From Prevotella sp. (GTDB lineage Bacteria > Bacteroidota > Bacteroidia > Bacteroidales > Bacteroidaceae): DNA of 64,000 nt. Position numbers and translations under genes: made by a program. Location: NCBI GenBank assembly GCA_017619375.1, contig JAFZSL010000040.1:1-64000 (forward strand), in the 5' to 3' direction. The notes beneath the pieces are model-generated. The model did not search any database. It had not been told where the DNA came from and was given only the letters and a program-made list of their open reading frames with translations. This document shows, in pieces, positions 33,907-42,939 of the stretch; position 1 is the first letter of the stretch, and each line of letters opens with the position of its first letter.

Positions 33907-35079
33907 TTATTGGAATAAACGGTCTGCTAGTTTGACGATGGTATTTGCAGAATAGTGTTCTTTGACCATTAGGTATGCCTTGTCAACCATGCCATGGACT
34001 TTATCTTGGTTGTTCAACATTTTTTCAATACATGCTGCTTGGCTGTTGATGTCTTGCTCTGCGATGTAACAGTTCTCTCCTTCAATGGTGAAATCTTGGG
34101 GAATTACTGTCTTGGTCACCACGCAGGGTGTTTTCAGGGCCATCGCTTCCAGCATGGTCAGGCAATGGGCTTCCACATAAGAGGTATGCACCATCATGTC
34201 GGCATGTTTCAGGTAGGGATAGGGATTGGACTGATGCCCATGCATGATGACGTGTCGCTCCATATGGTTCTCTTTGATGCGTTTGGCAATCTCCTCTCGC
34301 TTGGCTCCGTCGCCTATGATATGCCATCTGAAATGAATGATGCCCTTGTCAAGTAGCTTCCGTGCAATGACAGGGATGTCCTCCATGTGCTTCTCCCAGC
34401 ACAACCTTCCCAAGGTGACGATGTGGATGATTCCTTCTTCTTTGGGATAGGGAGATTCGGAGCCTGCCATAACCTCCATTTTTTCGATGTCGATGATGTT
34501 GGGAATGACCTTCACCTTGGACTCTTCAAGATGAACCTTTTCCATTAGCATCTGTTTGCATCCTTCAGACACTGAAACGATATGGTTCATTTTTTTCCAT
34601 GATTCGGCAAGGGCTTTGGTTTGTGATACCGAATAACGATAGTCGCCGTTGTGCCACCAACAGGCTTTTTGTTTGCTTTTGACAGTCCAAGCCACAATCT
34701 CGCTCGGAAAGCCTACGCGATAGGCGATGGCCATGTCGTAAGACTTGGTAATGCCTAATGAATGGCGTAACAACCGATAGCTCCTCTTCCCGAGGATGGG
34801 TGATAAGAGAAAAACAAGCCGGAATAAGAGGGTGCCGAAATCTCTTTCTTTCAGACTTTTGGTCAGGATGTGAAGAAACGGGCCAAATGCCTTGCGTGTG
34901 TCATGGTGAATCAAATGTACTTCAGATGGCAATTCTTTAGTATAGGTGCCTTTGTCTTCCAGCAAGAGCAAGTCCACTTCGTATCGGCTGTAGTCGAGAT
35001 GACTCAACAAGTCGGAAAGGGATTTCTCTATCCCTCCCACATTGAGGTGCCCATTGACAAAAAGCAGCTTTCTTTTCAT
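33907..35079 (-). CDS. Glycosyltransferase family 4
   Basis: The 390-residue GT-B protein opens KRKLLFVNGHLNVGGIEKSL. It has IVTLGRLCWEKHMEDIPVIA near 221-240 and the donor-site region DMMVHTSYVEAHCLTMLEA near 301-319, with YVEAHCLTMLE replacing the common EGxPxxxLE. It lies between two GT2 genes with gaps under 15 bases, so it is part of the EPS operon. Confidence 0.89.
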   Translation of the reverse strand: MKRKLLFVNGHLNVGGIEKSLSDLLSHLDYSRYEVDLLLLEDKGTYTKELPSEVHLIHHDTRKAFGPFLHILTKSLKERDFGTLLFRLVFLLSPILGKRSYRLLRHSLGITKSYDMAIAYRVGFPSEIVAWTVKSKQKACWWHNGDYRYSVSQTKALAESWKKMNHIVSVSEGCKQMLMEKVHLEESKVKVIPNIIDIEKMEVMAGSESPYPKEEGIIHIVTLGRLCWEKHMEDIPVIARKLLDKGIIHFRWHIIGDGAKREEIAKRIKENHMERHVIMHGHQSNPYPYLKHADMMVHTSYVEAHCLTMLEAMALKTPCVVTKTVIPQDFTIEGENCYIAEQDINSQAACIEKMLNNQDKVHGMVDKAYLMVKEHYSANTIVKLADRLFQ

Positions 35080-35088
35080 TAGGGAAGA

Positions 35089-35988
35089 TTACATCTTGGC
35101 AAATTGCAGTTTGCGTCGAATACCCCAGACTATTCCGAGGGGTAACGTCAGGGCTGTGACAAAGAGGGCGTTGGATTTCAACAAATATCCCCAGTGCCCG
35201 GCAGCAATACATAGCGCTGTCATTTGGATGGCGTTGTAGCAGCGTGATTTGAAATTGGGAAAGCGGAGAAGGTCTTGGTTGTACATCATGGCATATCCCA
35301 TCGGATTTTTCTTCACTTTGATGTTGCTCTTGGTGAGACCATCGGTCAGGTATTCACATATGTAGAAATGGCCTGTTCTCCATCTGATTTTCCAACCGTC
35401 CAGTGCCATGGCGTTATAGTTGAGAGCGGGTGGGGCATACTCTTCCGTTGGCCAGTATTGGAAGGGATATTCCTTAAGCAAGGAGGTGCGGATGACCTCG
35501 AAACAATCCATATCCAGATGATAAAGGGCACGGTCGGAGTTGGTGGCATCCACATAACCAAGTTCGGGATTGATCAAGGGGGCCTGTTTCTTCATGAAAC
35601 TTCCGTCAGGATGGGTTCGGGTAACCCCGATGCCTGCCATCTTTTCCATTCCCACAATTTCATCTAGCCAAGGTAAAAGCGTTTTTATCGTCTGGGGCAA
35701 CAGGTAATCATCGGAGTCGAGCATCATGATCCATCGGGTGTTTGAATGATTGACTCCATTGTTCAAGGCCCTTGGAAAGCCCACGTGGGGAAGTTTGCTG
35801 TAGATGATATCAAAACCATTGTCGAGTTTCTGCCAACTTTTCACGAGTTCTTCTGTATTGTCTGTCGAACCGTCGTCAGAGATAATCCATTCGAAATCTT
35901 TGCAGGTTTGTGCGAGTAGCGATTCGAAAACCTTGCCAAGGGTGTGATGTCGATTGTATGTCGCTGTAAGGATGGAGATTCTGCTCAT
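35089..35988 (-). CDS. Glycosyltransferase family 2
   Basis: The 299-residue GT-A enzyme starts MSRISILTATYNRHHTLGK, has EWIISDDGSTDNTEELVKS near 33-51 and the metal site RWIMMLDSDDYLLPQTI near 85-101. A C-terminal hydrophobic, basic stretch (SNALFVTALTLPLGIVWGIRRK) suggests membrane attachment. Its start is 1 base from the stop of the FkbH-like gene. Confidence 0.9.
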   Translation of the reverse strand: MSRISILTATYNRHHTLGKVFESLLAQTCKDFEWIISDDGSTDNTEELVKSWQKLDNGFDIIYSKLPHVGFPRALNNGVNHSNTRWIMMLDSDDYLLPQTIKTLLPWLDEIVGMEKMAGIGVTRTHPDGSFMKKQAPLINPELGYVDATNSDRALYHLDMDCFEVIRTSLLKEYPFQYWPTEEYAPPALNYNAMALDGWKIRWRTGHFYICEYLTDGLTKSNIKVKKNPMGYAMMYNQDLLRFPNFKSRCYNAIQMTALCIAAGHWGYLLKSNALFVTALTLPLGIVWGIRRKLQFAKM

Positions 35989-35989
35989 T

Positions 35990-37852
35990 TCAATGAAGAA
36001 AAGTTCTTTTAATCCATATATATGGACGTCTGAGCACTGCCCATAGCTTGGTTTGATAAAAACCTGTATAGCCTATTCTGTCAATGAAGTCTTTCCAGTA
36101 AAGGTATATCTTGCTTTTGCTTCTCACTTTCGCACCTGTGCAAGCCTTGATATGTTCGTTGGCTTTCATTGCTATTTCATAGTACACACGGCGGTGAAAA
36201 TGATTGATGTTGTTGGTGAAGTCTTCTTGACCCTTTATGATTTCGTTCAGGTCTATCAGTAATACACGGTCGTTATTCCGTGAGAATTCCCTGAATAATT
36301 GGTTGATTTTCCTATAGACCAAATGCCTTCCTTCATAGTTGGGTTGGGTGTTCTTTTCAAAGGGAGTTTCGCTCCCAAGGATATAGCATAATTTGGTGTT
36401 CGGGGAGACCTTTTTCAGCAAAATCTTTGCATTTTCTAAGATTTGTTCAGGTGAAAGAGAGCCTGCATACTCATATTGGGAGCTGAATTGTTCCAACCAT
36501 TCTTTCGTGAAGTGGTTGTTTGCTATGAAGATGGTGCCATCTATGTATAGGTCCCAATTCTTCGGGTCGGTGAGAGGGTAAAGTCTCTCACCAAAGGCAA
36601 TGCGAAATCCATCACTTTTTCGTCTGTATATTCCTAAATTGGGTTCAATCATGGTACTTAGGAATGCAATGGAAATGTCTTTATCGTATAATGACGTGTC
36701 AAACATGGCTTCGTCATTGAAAATACATTCTTCAAGTAATTGGTGCCGAGCCTCTGATGAAAGAAATGACCATTGGAGGTAATTTATGGAATGATTGTGA
36801 TGCTCAATGTAATTGCCTCTGTTTATACTGTTATAAGTGTATTCTTCAATGATTTTGTCTGTTTGAAGATATTCAGACATGACTTTCAAATCACATGCAC
36901 CTTTGAACAGAACTTTGGTATGCAGTATTTCTGTATCTTTTATGGAATCTTCCTCTTTTTCCTGATTAATCCATCCGGGTGCCGGGTCGGTAGTGAGATT
37001 TTGAACAACATCGCCTTCAACTGTTAGCCGAGGGTAATCAAGAAATGCATATACATATTGCTCTACCCCTTGACCTATGGTGCGACAAGAGAAGAGAAAA
37101 TGGATGCAAATGCCTTCTTTTATGGCATAGAAGCCTACTATGCCATAATCGCCGTATTTGTCTTGTACCGTTACATAGCCCGTGTCTGTGGAAGAATCTT
37201 TGCAAAGAAGTTCAAGTTCTTCTTTGGTGCTACGAAGTTTGGTATAGTTCAACTGGTTGGTGCGGTTCACCAACTCGAAGATACGTTCGAGGTGGTTCAG
37301 ACAGTCGTTGTGGATGAATACCCGGGTGTTGGAATTGTAAAGAAATGCCTTGTTATCGGATGCCAATGCCTTGGCGTGTTGCTTTTCTTCTAAGATTTTG
37401 TAATCCTTTAGCCTCTTGCCTTCCTTGTCGCTAACAGGAATGGTCTTGAGGTACTTGGAGATTGCGATTAGGATGTCGGGTGTGGAAACCATAAGGTCTT
37501 TTTCATAATACTTGGCTTCGTTGAGATTGACCACATTGTCATCCACGAACAGACAATTGGTTGGTCGCAGTCCCATATCTTTTATTTGTTGACTGATGCG
37601 CTGCCCTTTTGGCGACCAGTTGATGGAGGAGAATACGAAAAAAAACTCCACATTCATGGCTTTCAATCTGGATATGGCAGTCTCTTTATCGTTTTTGGAA
37701 CATATGGTGTTGACTATCCCATGCTCTGTCAATTCTTTCAACAGTGAAATGTTCTCAGGAATTGCCTCGACAGGTCCTTCGCTTAACGTTCCTTTCCAAA
37801 AGGTGTCGTCGAGATCCCAAATGATAAGTTTTATTGCTTCAAAATTGAACAT
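35990..37852 (-). CDS. FkbH-like HAD-family protein with extra C-terminal domain
   Basis: The 620-residue protein starts with a HAD-IIIC domain: IIWDLDDTFWKGTLSEGP with Asp13 and Asp15, CSKND near 51, and NCLFVDDNVVNLNEAK near 108. A GNAT-like FkbH domain follows at about 165-270 (NRTNQLNYTKLRSTKEEL, KYGDYGIVGFYAI). A third region from about 330 to 600, with ILGSETPFEKNTQPNYEGRH and NHFHRRVYYEIA, resembles SGNH-like esterase or acyltransferase ends. FkbH proteins load glyceryl-phosphate units onto acyl carrier proteins in polyketide pathways; no carrier protein is present here. It may instead make a glycerate-type decoration for the glycan (inference). Confidence 0.75.
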   Translation of the reverse strand: MFNFEAIKLIIWDLDDTFWKGTLSEGPVEAIPENISLLKELTEHGIVNTICSKNDKETAISRLKAMNVEFFFVFSSINWSPKGQRISQQIKDMGLRPTNCLFVDDNVVNLNEAKYYEKDLMVSTPDILIAISKYLKTIPVSDKEGKRLKDYKILEEKQHAKALASDNKAFLYNSNTRVFIHNDCLNHLERIFELVNRTNQLNYTKLRSTKEELELLCKDSSTDTGYVTVQDKYGDYGIVGFYAIKEGICIHFLFSCRTIGQGVEQYVYAFLDYPRLTVEGDVVQNLTTDPAPGWINQEKEEDSIKDTEILHTKVLFKGACDLKVMSEYLQTDKIIEEYTYNSINRGNYIEHHNHSINYLQWSFLSSEARHQLLEECIFNDEAMFDTSLYDKDISIAFLSTMIEPNLGIYRRKSDGFRIAFGERLYPLTDPKNWDLYIDGTIFIANNHFTKEWLEQFSSQYEYAGSLSPEQILENAKILLKKVSPNTKLCYILGSETPFEKNTQPNYEGRHLVYRKINQLFREFSRNNDRVLLIDLNEIIKGQEDFTNNINHFHRRVYYEIAMKANEHIKACTGAKVRSKSKIYLYWKDFIDRIGYTGFYQTKLWAVLRRPYIWIKRTFLH

Positions 37853-37935
37853 AGAACAAACTTAGATATGTTGTAAAAAACGGTAAACAGAAGATTTTAC
37901 AAGATAGTTGATTGCTCTTGGTTTGTCATGGGTTG

Positions 37936-38919
37936 TCAAGTGTGATGGGAAAAAGGAAGATGGAAATACATCTTGAACGCAAATGATTGCCTATGCAAAA
38001 TCATACATTTGATCCATGAGGAACAATGAAAACAATGTTGATATGCCTTGAGATTGTCTATCTCTGGAATACTTAATATAGACTTGATATAGGATGTTTT
38101 TTTGTCTCTTAATTTCGGATATAGAAAAATACCATCATAAATGATTCCCCATAATTGGGTGAAAAAATGCTTTTGGGCATGTTTATCCCACATGTCTCGT
38201 CTCTCCAAAAAAGATTTTTGGGCTCTCCATTGAAACAATTTGATGTCGAACAGATTCTCACGAAATTGACAGGTAAGGGTGTCCCTTTGATGACGCCTGT
38301 AGTGGTAACCTATGTTCGGAATACCTATGGCGTAGTCGATGTGGTCAAGGTATTTGAAGTTGAATAATAAATCCTCTCCAAGCGAGTAATCGACGGGAAA
38401 TATGATGTTATACTCGTGTATGATTGATTGCTTGAATAATTTGGCACAAGGACCATAAAAAAGGCCTATGTGATCAATGAAGTTTTGGGTGTGAAATTTG
38501 TCCATTCCGATTTCTTGGTGACTGGAAAAACCATAAGAATAACTTTTCCCGTCAGGATAATCATGTGATGAGCCAGAAACCACCAAATCGTATTTTTTGT
38601 TTTTGCTTTCGTCTATCATTTGTGAAAGGTAAGTTTCTTCCACCCAGTCATCTGCATCAATAAAATTAATCCACTCGCCTTGGGCATGTTCAAGCCCCTC
38701 GTTCCTTGCGGCAGACACTCCTTGGTTCTCCTTGTGAATCACGGATATGCGATGGTCTTGTTTTGAGAATTGGTCGCAAATCTTTCCACTACCATCAGTA
38801 GAGCCGTCATCAACAAGAATGCATTCCCAATCAGTAAAGGTCTGGTTTACTATGGATTGAATACATTCATGAAGATATCTTTCCACATTGTAAACAGGAA
38901 TTATTATTGATACTAACAT
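37936..38919 (-). CDS. Glycosyltransferase family 2
   Basis: The GT-A enzyme (327 residues from the chosen start) opens MLVSIIIPVYNVERYLHECIQS. It has ECILVDDGSTDGSGKICDQF near 34-53 and the metal site EWINFIDADDWVEETYLSQ near 82-100. An in-frame ATG at 38946 would add nine residues; the start at 38919 fits family N-termini better. The gene is AT-rich. Confidence 0.88.
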   Translation of the reverse strand: MLVSIIIPVYNVERYLHECIQSIVNQTFTDWECILVDDGSTDGSGKICDQFSKQDHRISVIHKENQGVSAARNEGLEHAQGEWINFIDADDWVEETYLSQMIDESKNKKYDLVVSGSSHDYPDGKSYSYGFSSHQEIGMDKFHTQNFIDHIGLFYGPCAKLFKQSIIHEYNIIFPVDYSLGEDLLFNFKYLDHIDYAIGIPNIGYHYRRHQRDTLTCQFRENLFDIKLFQWRAQKSFLERRDMWDKHAQKHFFTQLWGIIYDGIFLYPKLRDKKTSYIKSILSIPEIDNLKAYQHCFHCSSWIKCMILHRQSFAFKMYFHLPFSHHT

Positions 38920-39068
38920 GCTGTTAACAATTATTGGCTCAACCATCGCAAGTAAGGATGGATTAGGAGTGAAGACGGTTTTGAATAAGTTTGTAGTACA
39001 TCATTGTCTCCCCAAATGGCACCACGTAATCATATGTCTCTTTTTTCTCCTCTTTACCCCCAACACTG

Positions 39069-40058
39069 TCAGTGAAGGTATTTCAACAATTTATATCTGG
39101 TCTCATACCTGATAATCAATATGGCCACCCCTAAGGCTGTAAGAAGAACGATGATGAATCTTACAATACTGAATTGGAATATTTGGAGCAAATATGAACT
39201 TTTGTGTAAAAAAGCATGGCATGCTCCATTGTAAAGCCTTATCAATATGAATTGAACCATATAAAGTATGATGCTCATGTCACGCATCGTTCTATACTTC
39301 GGGTTTGGAGTGAGGTTGAGATGAAGAAATATGGGAAACAATAAAGGAAAAGAAAGAAGTCTCAAAATGGGGCCTGTCTTATAGGAAAATGTCATGATAA
39401 ACAATGTTGACCATATGACAATCAATAATGTTTTGTGCCTTTTTGAAAAGTTGAATGCATTTTGATATTTGGCGAACAATGCTCCTAAACAAAAATAGGC
39501 CATATGATAGTAAAAACTGTAATAAGGGTGAAAGTCAAATAACTTGATGTTGAAATGATATATATAATTGTATGAACAATAAAGATTGATGATTAAAGCC
39601 ACAAAAGAAAACATTAAGAGTGCTTTCGACTTTCTAAACAAGTATATCAACAATGTGTTGATAAGTAATGCCTTGATAAACCAATACCCGGTAAAGCAGC
39701 AAGAAAAAAGCAGTGCGAAAACTACCTCTTTCCAAGTGGCAATGGAAAAAAAGCAGATATAAGTCATTGGGAGCATCATCATATACCATGAACCAAAAAG
39801 GATGGTCAGTCGGACTACACTTTTTTTCAATATGGGTAGGGGCGATTCACCTTTGGATGTGGATTCTATCTTTCTATAGAAAAAGAAACTACTGATGGCG
39901 AAGAACATTGGCACGGCAATGGATGTCAATATTTCCCTGAACTTTGCAAGTGTACCATACTCTCCCAACAAGTTGGTATGGGCTGCAATGATCATTATTG
40001 ATAAGATGAACTTGAGCAAGTCCACTCCTTGGATGGTTTTTGATGGCATCTTTGACAT
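39069..40058 (-). CDS. Membrane acyltransferase (acyltransferase 3/OafA-like)
   Basis: The 329-residue protein has about ten hydrophobic segments and the family's early motif: IQGVDLLKFILSIMIIAAHTN at about 9-29 (conserved His in the AAHTN end), then AVPMFFAISSFFFYRKI. Such enzymes acetylate or otherwise acylate sugars in surface glycans at the cytoplasmic membrane. A WzyE-like or flippase role is less likely given the conserved His. It lies between a GT2 and the GT8-like gene. Confidence 0.82.
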   Translation of the reverse strand: MSKMPSKTIQGVDLLKFILSIMIIAAHTNLLGEYGTLAKFREILTSIAVPMFFAISSFFFYRKIESTSKGESPLPILKKSVVRLTILFGSWYMMMLPMTYICFFSIATWKEVVFALLFSCCFTGYWFIKALLINTLLIYLFRKSKALLMFSFVALIINLYCSYNYIYHFNIKLFDFHPYYSFYYHMAYFCLGALFAKYQNAFNFSKRHKTLLIVIWSTLFIMTFSYKTGPILRLLSFPLLFPIFLHLNLTPNPKYRTMRDMSIILYMVQFILIRLYNGACHAFLHKSSYLLQIFQFSIVRFIIVLLTALGVAILIIRYETRYKLLKYLH

Positions 40059-40078
40059 CTTTTGCTTAGCGTTAGAAG

Positions 40079-41047
40079 CTATTGCTTTTTCTTTTTAATA
40101 AAGATGGCTGGTTTGGATAACATCCTTGCAACTGACGCTGCTATCTTGAATATCTTGGGTGCATTGAAAAAGGTGTAAAGCATGTCGGAGTAGAAATATT
40201 CAAAAGCCATGTCTGAATTGATGGTCAACGCTGTTGTTAATACGGTTTTGGTATGGTTGACGAGATGTGCCACTAAAGAGTCAATACCTCCTTTTTCCTT
40301 GATATGTTTGAATATGCTGTCTTGGGCTATTGAACGTTTGCCGCCCCCATTGTTGGAATAATAATGGAGGATGATAGCGTCATCCAATAATCGATAACCT
40401 GCTCGGAATTTGAATTGGCAATTCCATATGCCAGGTAATTCATAAATGGGAGTTCCTACATTTACGTTGGCTTGACATAAAGCAGGCTGGTCAAAAGAAA
40501 CACCATTGCGATTGGATATTTGCCACTGCTTATTCCATTCCTCATATAAACGATGGGCGACGGGAGTGTCTTTGGCATAGATCACACCACTGTTGAAATA
40601 TGGTTTCCCTTCCAAATCATTAAAACCTGCTGCATGACAGCGGTCAATGACTCCCTCGTCATCAAGCAATAGCTTGCCGTTCATATCTGCAACCATGGCA
40701 ATGTTGGATTCTATTTTGTCTATTTCATCCAATTTCCCGCAAATGATGGTGTCGCAGTCGATGAACAAATAATCTCCTGTAACCAATTTCCTGAGGTTGG
40801 TCTTTAAAAAACGTGAGCGTTGCACCTTGTCATATCCCTCGGGTATGGTCACGCTGATGATGGATGATACGTATTTCTTGATTTCTGCACGGGTGTCTTT
40901 AATGGTCGGGTTTGTTGCAGAATCTACCACCAACTCTATGGTCGCTTCTGGATGATATAAACGAACGGTATGCAAAGAAAGCAACACCTGTTCTAAATAG
41001 GAATCATGCTCGTCACTTACTAATGTGTATACTATTTTTGCTTTCAT
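40079..41047 (-). CDS. Glycosyltransferase family 8-like protein
   Basis: The 322-residue protein begins KAKIVYTLVSDEHDSYLEQ. It has RSRFLKTNLRKLVTGDYLF followed by IDCDTIICGKLDEI (DXD at about 96-101), AGFNDLEGKPYFNSGVIYAK near 148-167, and a late ILHYYSNNGGGKRS. These match GT8 sugar transferases acting on lipopolysaccharide or glycogenin-like acceptors. It overlaps the next-upstream GT2 gene by 4 bases. Confidence 0.85.
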   Translation of the reverse strand: MKAKIVYTLVSDEHDSYLEQVLLSLHTVRLYHPEATIELVVDSATNPTIKDTRAEIKKYVSSIISVTIPEGYDKVQRSRFLKTNLRKLVTGDYLFIDCDTIICGKLDEIDKIESNIAMVADMNGKLLLDDEGVIDRCHAAGFNDLEGKPYFNSGVIYAKDTPVAHRLYEEWNKQWQISNRNGVSFDQPALCQANVNVGTPIYELPGIWNCQFKFRAGYRLLDDAIILHYYSNNGGGKRSIAQDSIFKHIKEKGGIDSLVAHLVNHTKTVLTTALTINSDMAFEYFYSDMLYTFFNAPKIFKIAASVARMLSKPAIFIKKKKQ

Positions 41048-42045
41048 TTCTGATATGCAATTCTATTTCTTAATCTTTTGGAAACTCCATACAAAAGGTC
41101 GCAAAAAAAGAAATAATGCCAAAATCTCTTGTAGTACTTGACGTATTGGTATGCTGATAACAATAATATGATTTTCCCCTTGCCACTTTTGTAATAATGA
41201 ACTCTTTTTCTGAAAAAATCAATCCTGTCGCGAATCTTGTCTGCTTTGTTTGAAAGAAAAAATGGATTGATTGGACGGGGCTCCAAAAGGGATGCAAATT
41301 CATTTGGGCATATTCCTGTGGAAAACACCCAGTTGCGGCTTTTTCCCAATCCAACAACATTGTTCCCATGGATTCTATAATCTATCAAGCATTCATCTAT
41401 CATCCCATTACAATGATTAACCACGGATTGCATGGCTATTTGACCATCATGATAATTGATAAACTCTTGATTGAAAGGAAGGCATTGCTGAAGGAATTCC
41501 TTCCGGATGCCAAAAGTTGCTCCTAACAAGCGCTGTATGACGTTTTCTATCTCAAATTGCAATCCTTGCTCCCATTGCTTCCGTAATTGATTGAGTCCAC
41601 AGGCATCAAAAAGTGTCTTGTCTGATTTGGGGATTCCATTCTCGTCAATCAGTTTGGCATTGGAAAATACCAACTCGATTTCTGCATGGTTTTTGAAATA
41701 ATCAATAATCTTCTTCGTCTTATCGGGTCTCCATATGTCATCTTGGTCAGATAAGAATATGAAGTCTCCTGAACATAGGGATAGAGCCTTCTCAAAATTC
41801 TTCGTCACTCCAAGTTGTTGGGAGTTTTTGATGACAATCCAATTGATATCAGGGTTCTTTAAGGTATAATCATTAATTATGGATAAGGTATGATCTGTAC
41901 TGACATCGTCGCATATGATGATTTCATCAATTGGCATCTGTTGCTTGACAATGGAATTCAGTTGTTCTTCAATAAACGGTTCTCCGTTATAGGTGCATAA
42001 AGCAACAGACAGTTTGAGCTTCTTGGTAATTTCCTCTCCTTTCAT
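41044..42045 (-). CDS. Glycosyltransferase family 2 (rhamnosyltransferase-like)
   Basis: The 333-residue GT-A enzyme shows LKLSVALCTYNGEPFIEEQL, DEIIICDDVSTDHTLSII near 39-56 and the metal site GDFIFLSDQDDIWRPDKTK near 92-110. The SDQDD form is common in rhamnosyl- and related transferases, but the donor cannot be fixed. It overlaps both neighbours by 4 bases. Confidence 0.88.
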   Translation of the reverse strand: MKGEEITKKLKLSVALCTYNGEPFIEEQLNSIVKQQMPIDEIIICDDVSTDHTLSIINDYTLKNPDINWIVIKNSQQLGVTKNFEKALSLCSGDFIFLSDQDDIWRPDKTKKIIDYFKNHAEIELVFSNAKLIDENGIPKSDKTLFDACGLNQLRKQWEQGLQFEIENVIQRLLGATFGIRKEFLQQCLPFNQEFINYHDGQIAMQSVVNHCNGMIDECLIDYRIHGNNVVGLGKSRNWVFSTGICPNEFASLLEPRPINPFFLSNKADKIRDRIDFFRKRVHYYKSGKGKIILLLSAYQYVKYYKRFWHYFFFCDLLYGVSKRLRNRIAYQK

Positions 42046-42911
42046 TTGATTGCTTTCAGACGATGTATATGTATCAGAAATCTGAAAATTTGCCCGACGA
42101 TGAACGCAAGGAAGTGGCGGCAGCGAAATGGTGACACTTTTTGATAAACATGGCTAAGTTTTTTGCTGTCACTGTATAGACCTTTATAATATGTGACAAT
42201 CCGATTGTCTGAAAGTGTGACTTCAAGATGCCTGTTGCCTGACAAATGATGGGGCATCCATTTCACGCAATCAGAATTCCTCGTGTTCTTTCCCGTATGA
42301 AGATAAAAGGGGCATTCGACATTCAATTTCCAAAGCGCATAATTGAAAGATAATTGGTCTCGACGGGAATAATCATTGATGCACGACCACCAAAGATGTT
42401 CTAATCGAATGATTTCCGGATGGTTGTGAATGCGATAGATGACATTGCTTTCAAAAAGCCCATGATGTGGTGGGTATTTCTCATTATGCAACTTGTTCTC
42501 CCAATCCAAGATGGTTCTTTCAGAATCCAAATTTTTAAAAGTGACGGTGGCTGCCTCGTCGTAGATGCAATCACGTTCATGATGCCACATACTTGATATC
42601 ATCACGTGGCTTTCATATAATTCAATGGCTCTTTGGTAAAATGCCATCGTCTGTATCTGGATGTTTGCATCCATCCAAATGGAGAATTCGTAATCTTTCA
42701 CCAACAGTTCAGGATGGGTCTTATACCACCTTGCAATTCGTGTCTTGTCCGGATGGTGAAAATCTGCTCTCCTTATTTCCCATATTCCTACCTTGTCCTC
42801 TTGGATAGTGTCAGAATAGATGATGTAATCAAATTCTTCATGTATGACAAGGGGTTGGAGAATATGGTCGTATTCCCCAATGCAAGCGGAATATATGGCA
42901 TATTTTTTCAA
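42042..42911 (-). CDS. DUF616-type glycosyltransferase-like protein, TTG start
   Basis: The 289-residue protein opens KKYAIYSACIGEYDHILQP and contains RIARWYKTHPELLVKDYEFS followed by IWMDANIQI near 80-86 and MSSMWHHERDCIYDEA-like residues near 107-120. This is the pattern of DUF616 proteins, which have a GT-A-like fold and are found in glycan loci. No ATG is available in frame; TTG 42911 places the first beta strand correctly. It ends 4 bases inside the next gene. Confidence 0.8.
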   Translation of the reverse strand: MKKYAIYSACIGEYDHILQPLVIHEEFDYIIYSDTIQEDKVGIWEIRRADFHHPDKTRIARWYKTHPELLVKDYEFSIWMDANIQIQTMAFYQRAIELYESHVMISSMWHHERDCIYDEAATVTFKNLDSERTILDWENKLHNEKYPPHHGLFESNVIYRIHNHPEIIRLEHLWWSCINDYSRRDQLSFNYALWKLNVECPFYLHTGKNTRNSDCVKWMPHHLSGNRHLEVTLSDNRIVTYYKGLYSDSKKLSHVYQKVSPFRCRHFLAFIVGQIFRFLIHIHRLKAIK

Positions 42912-42939
42912 AGAATGAGACCTCCTTGATGATGATGTG

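Noticed and set aside
37857..37864. TAAGTTTG as a -7 promoter box for the FkbH-like gene
   Set aside because: It lies only 5 bases before the start codon, which would make the mRNA leaderless; probably chance.
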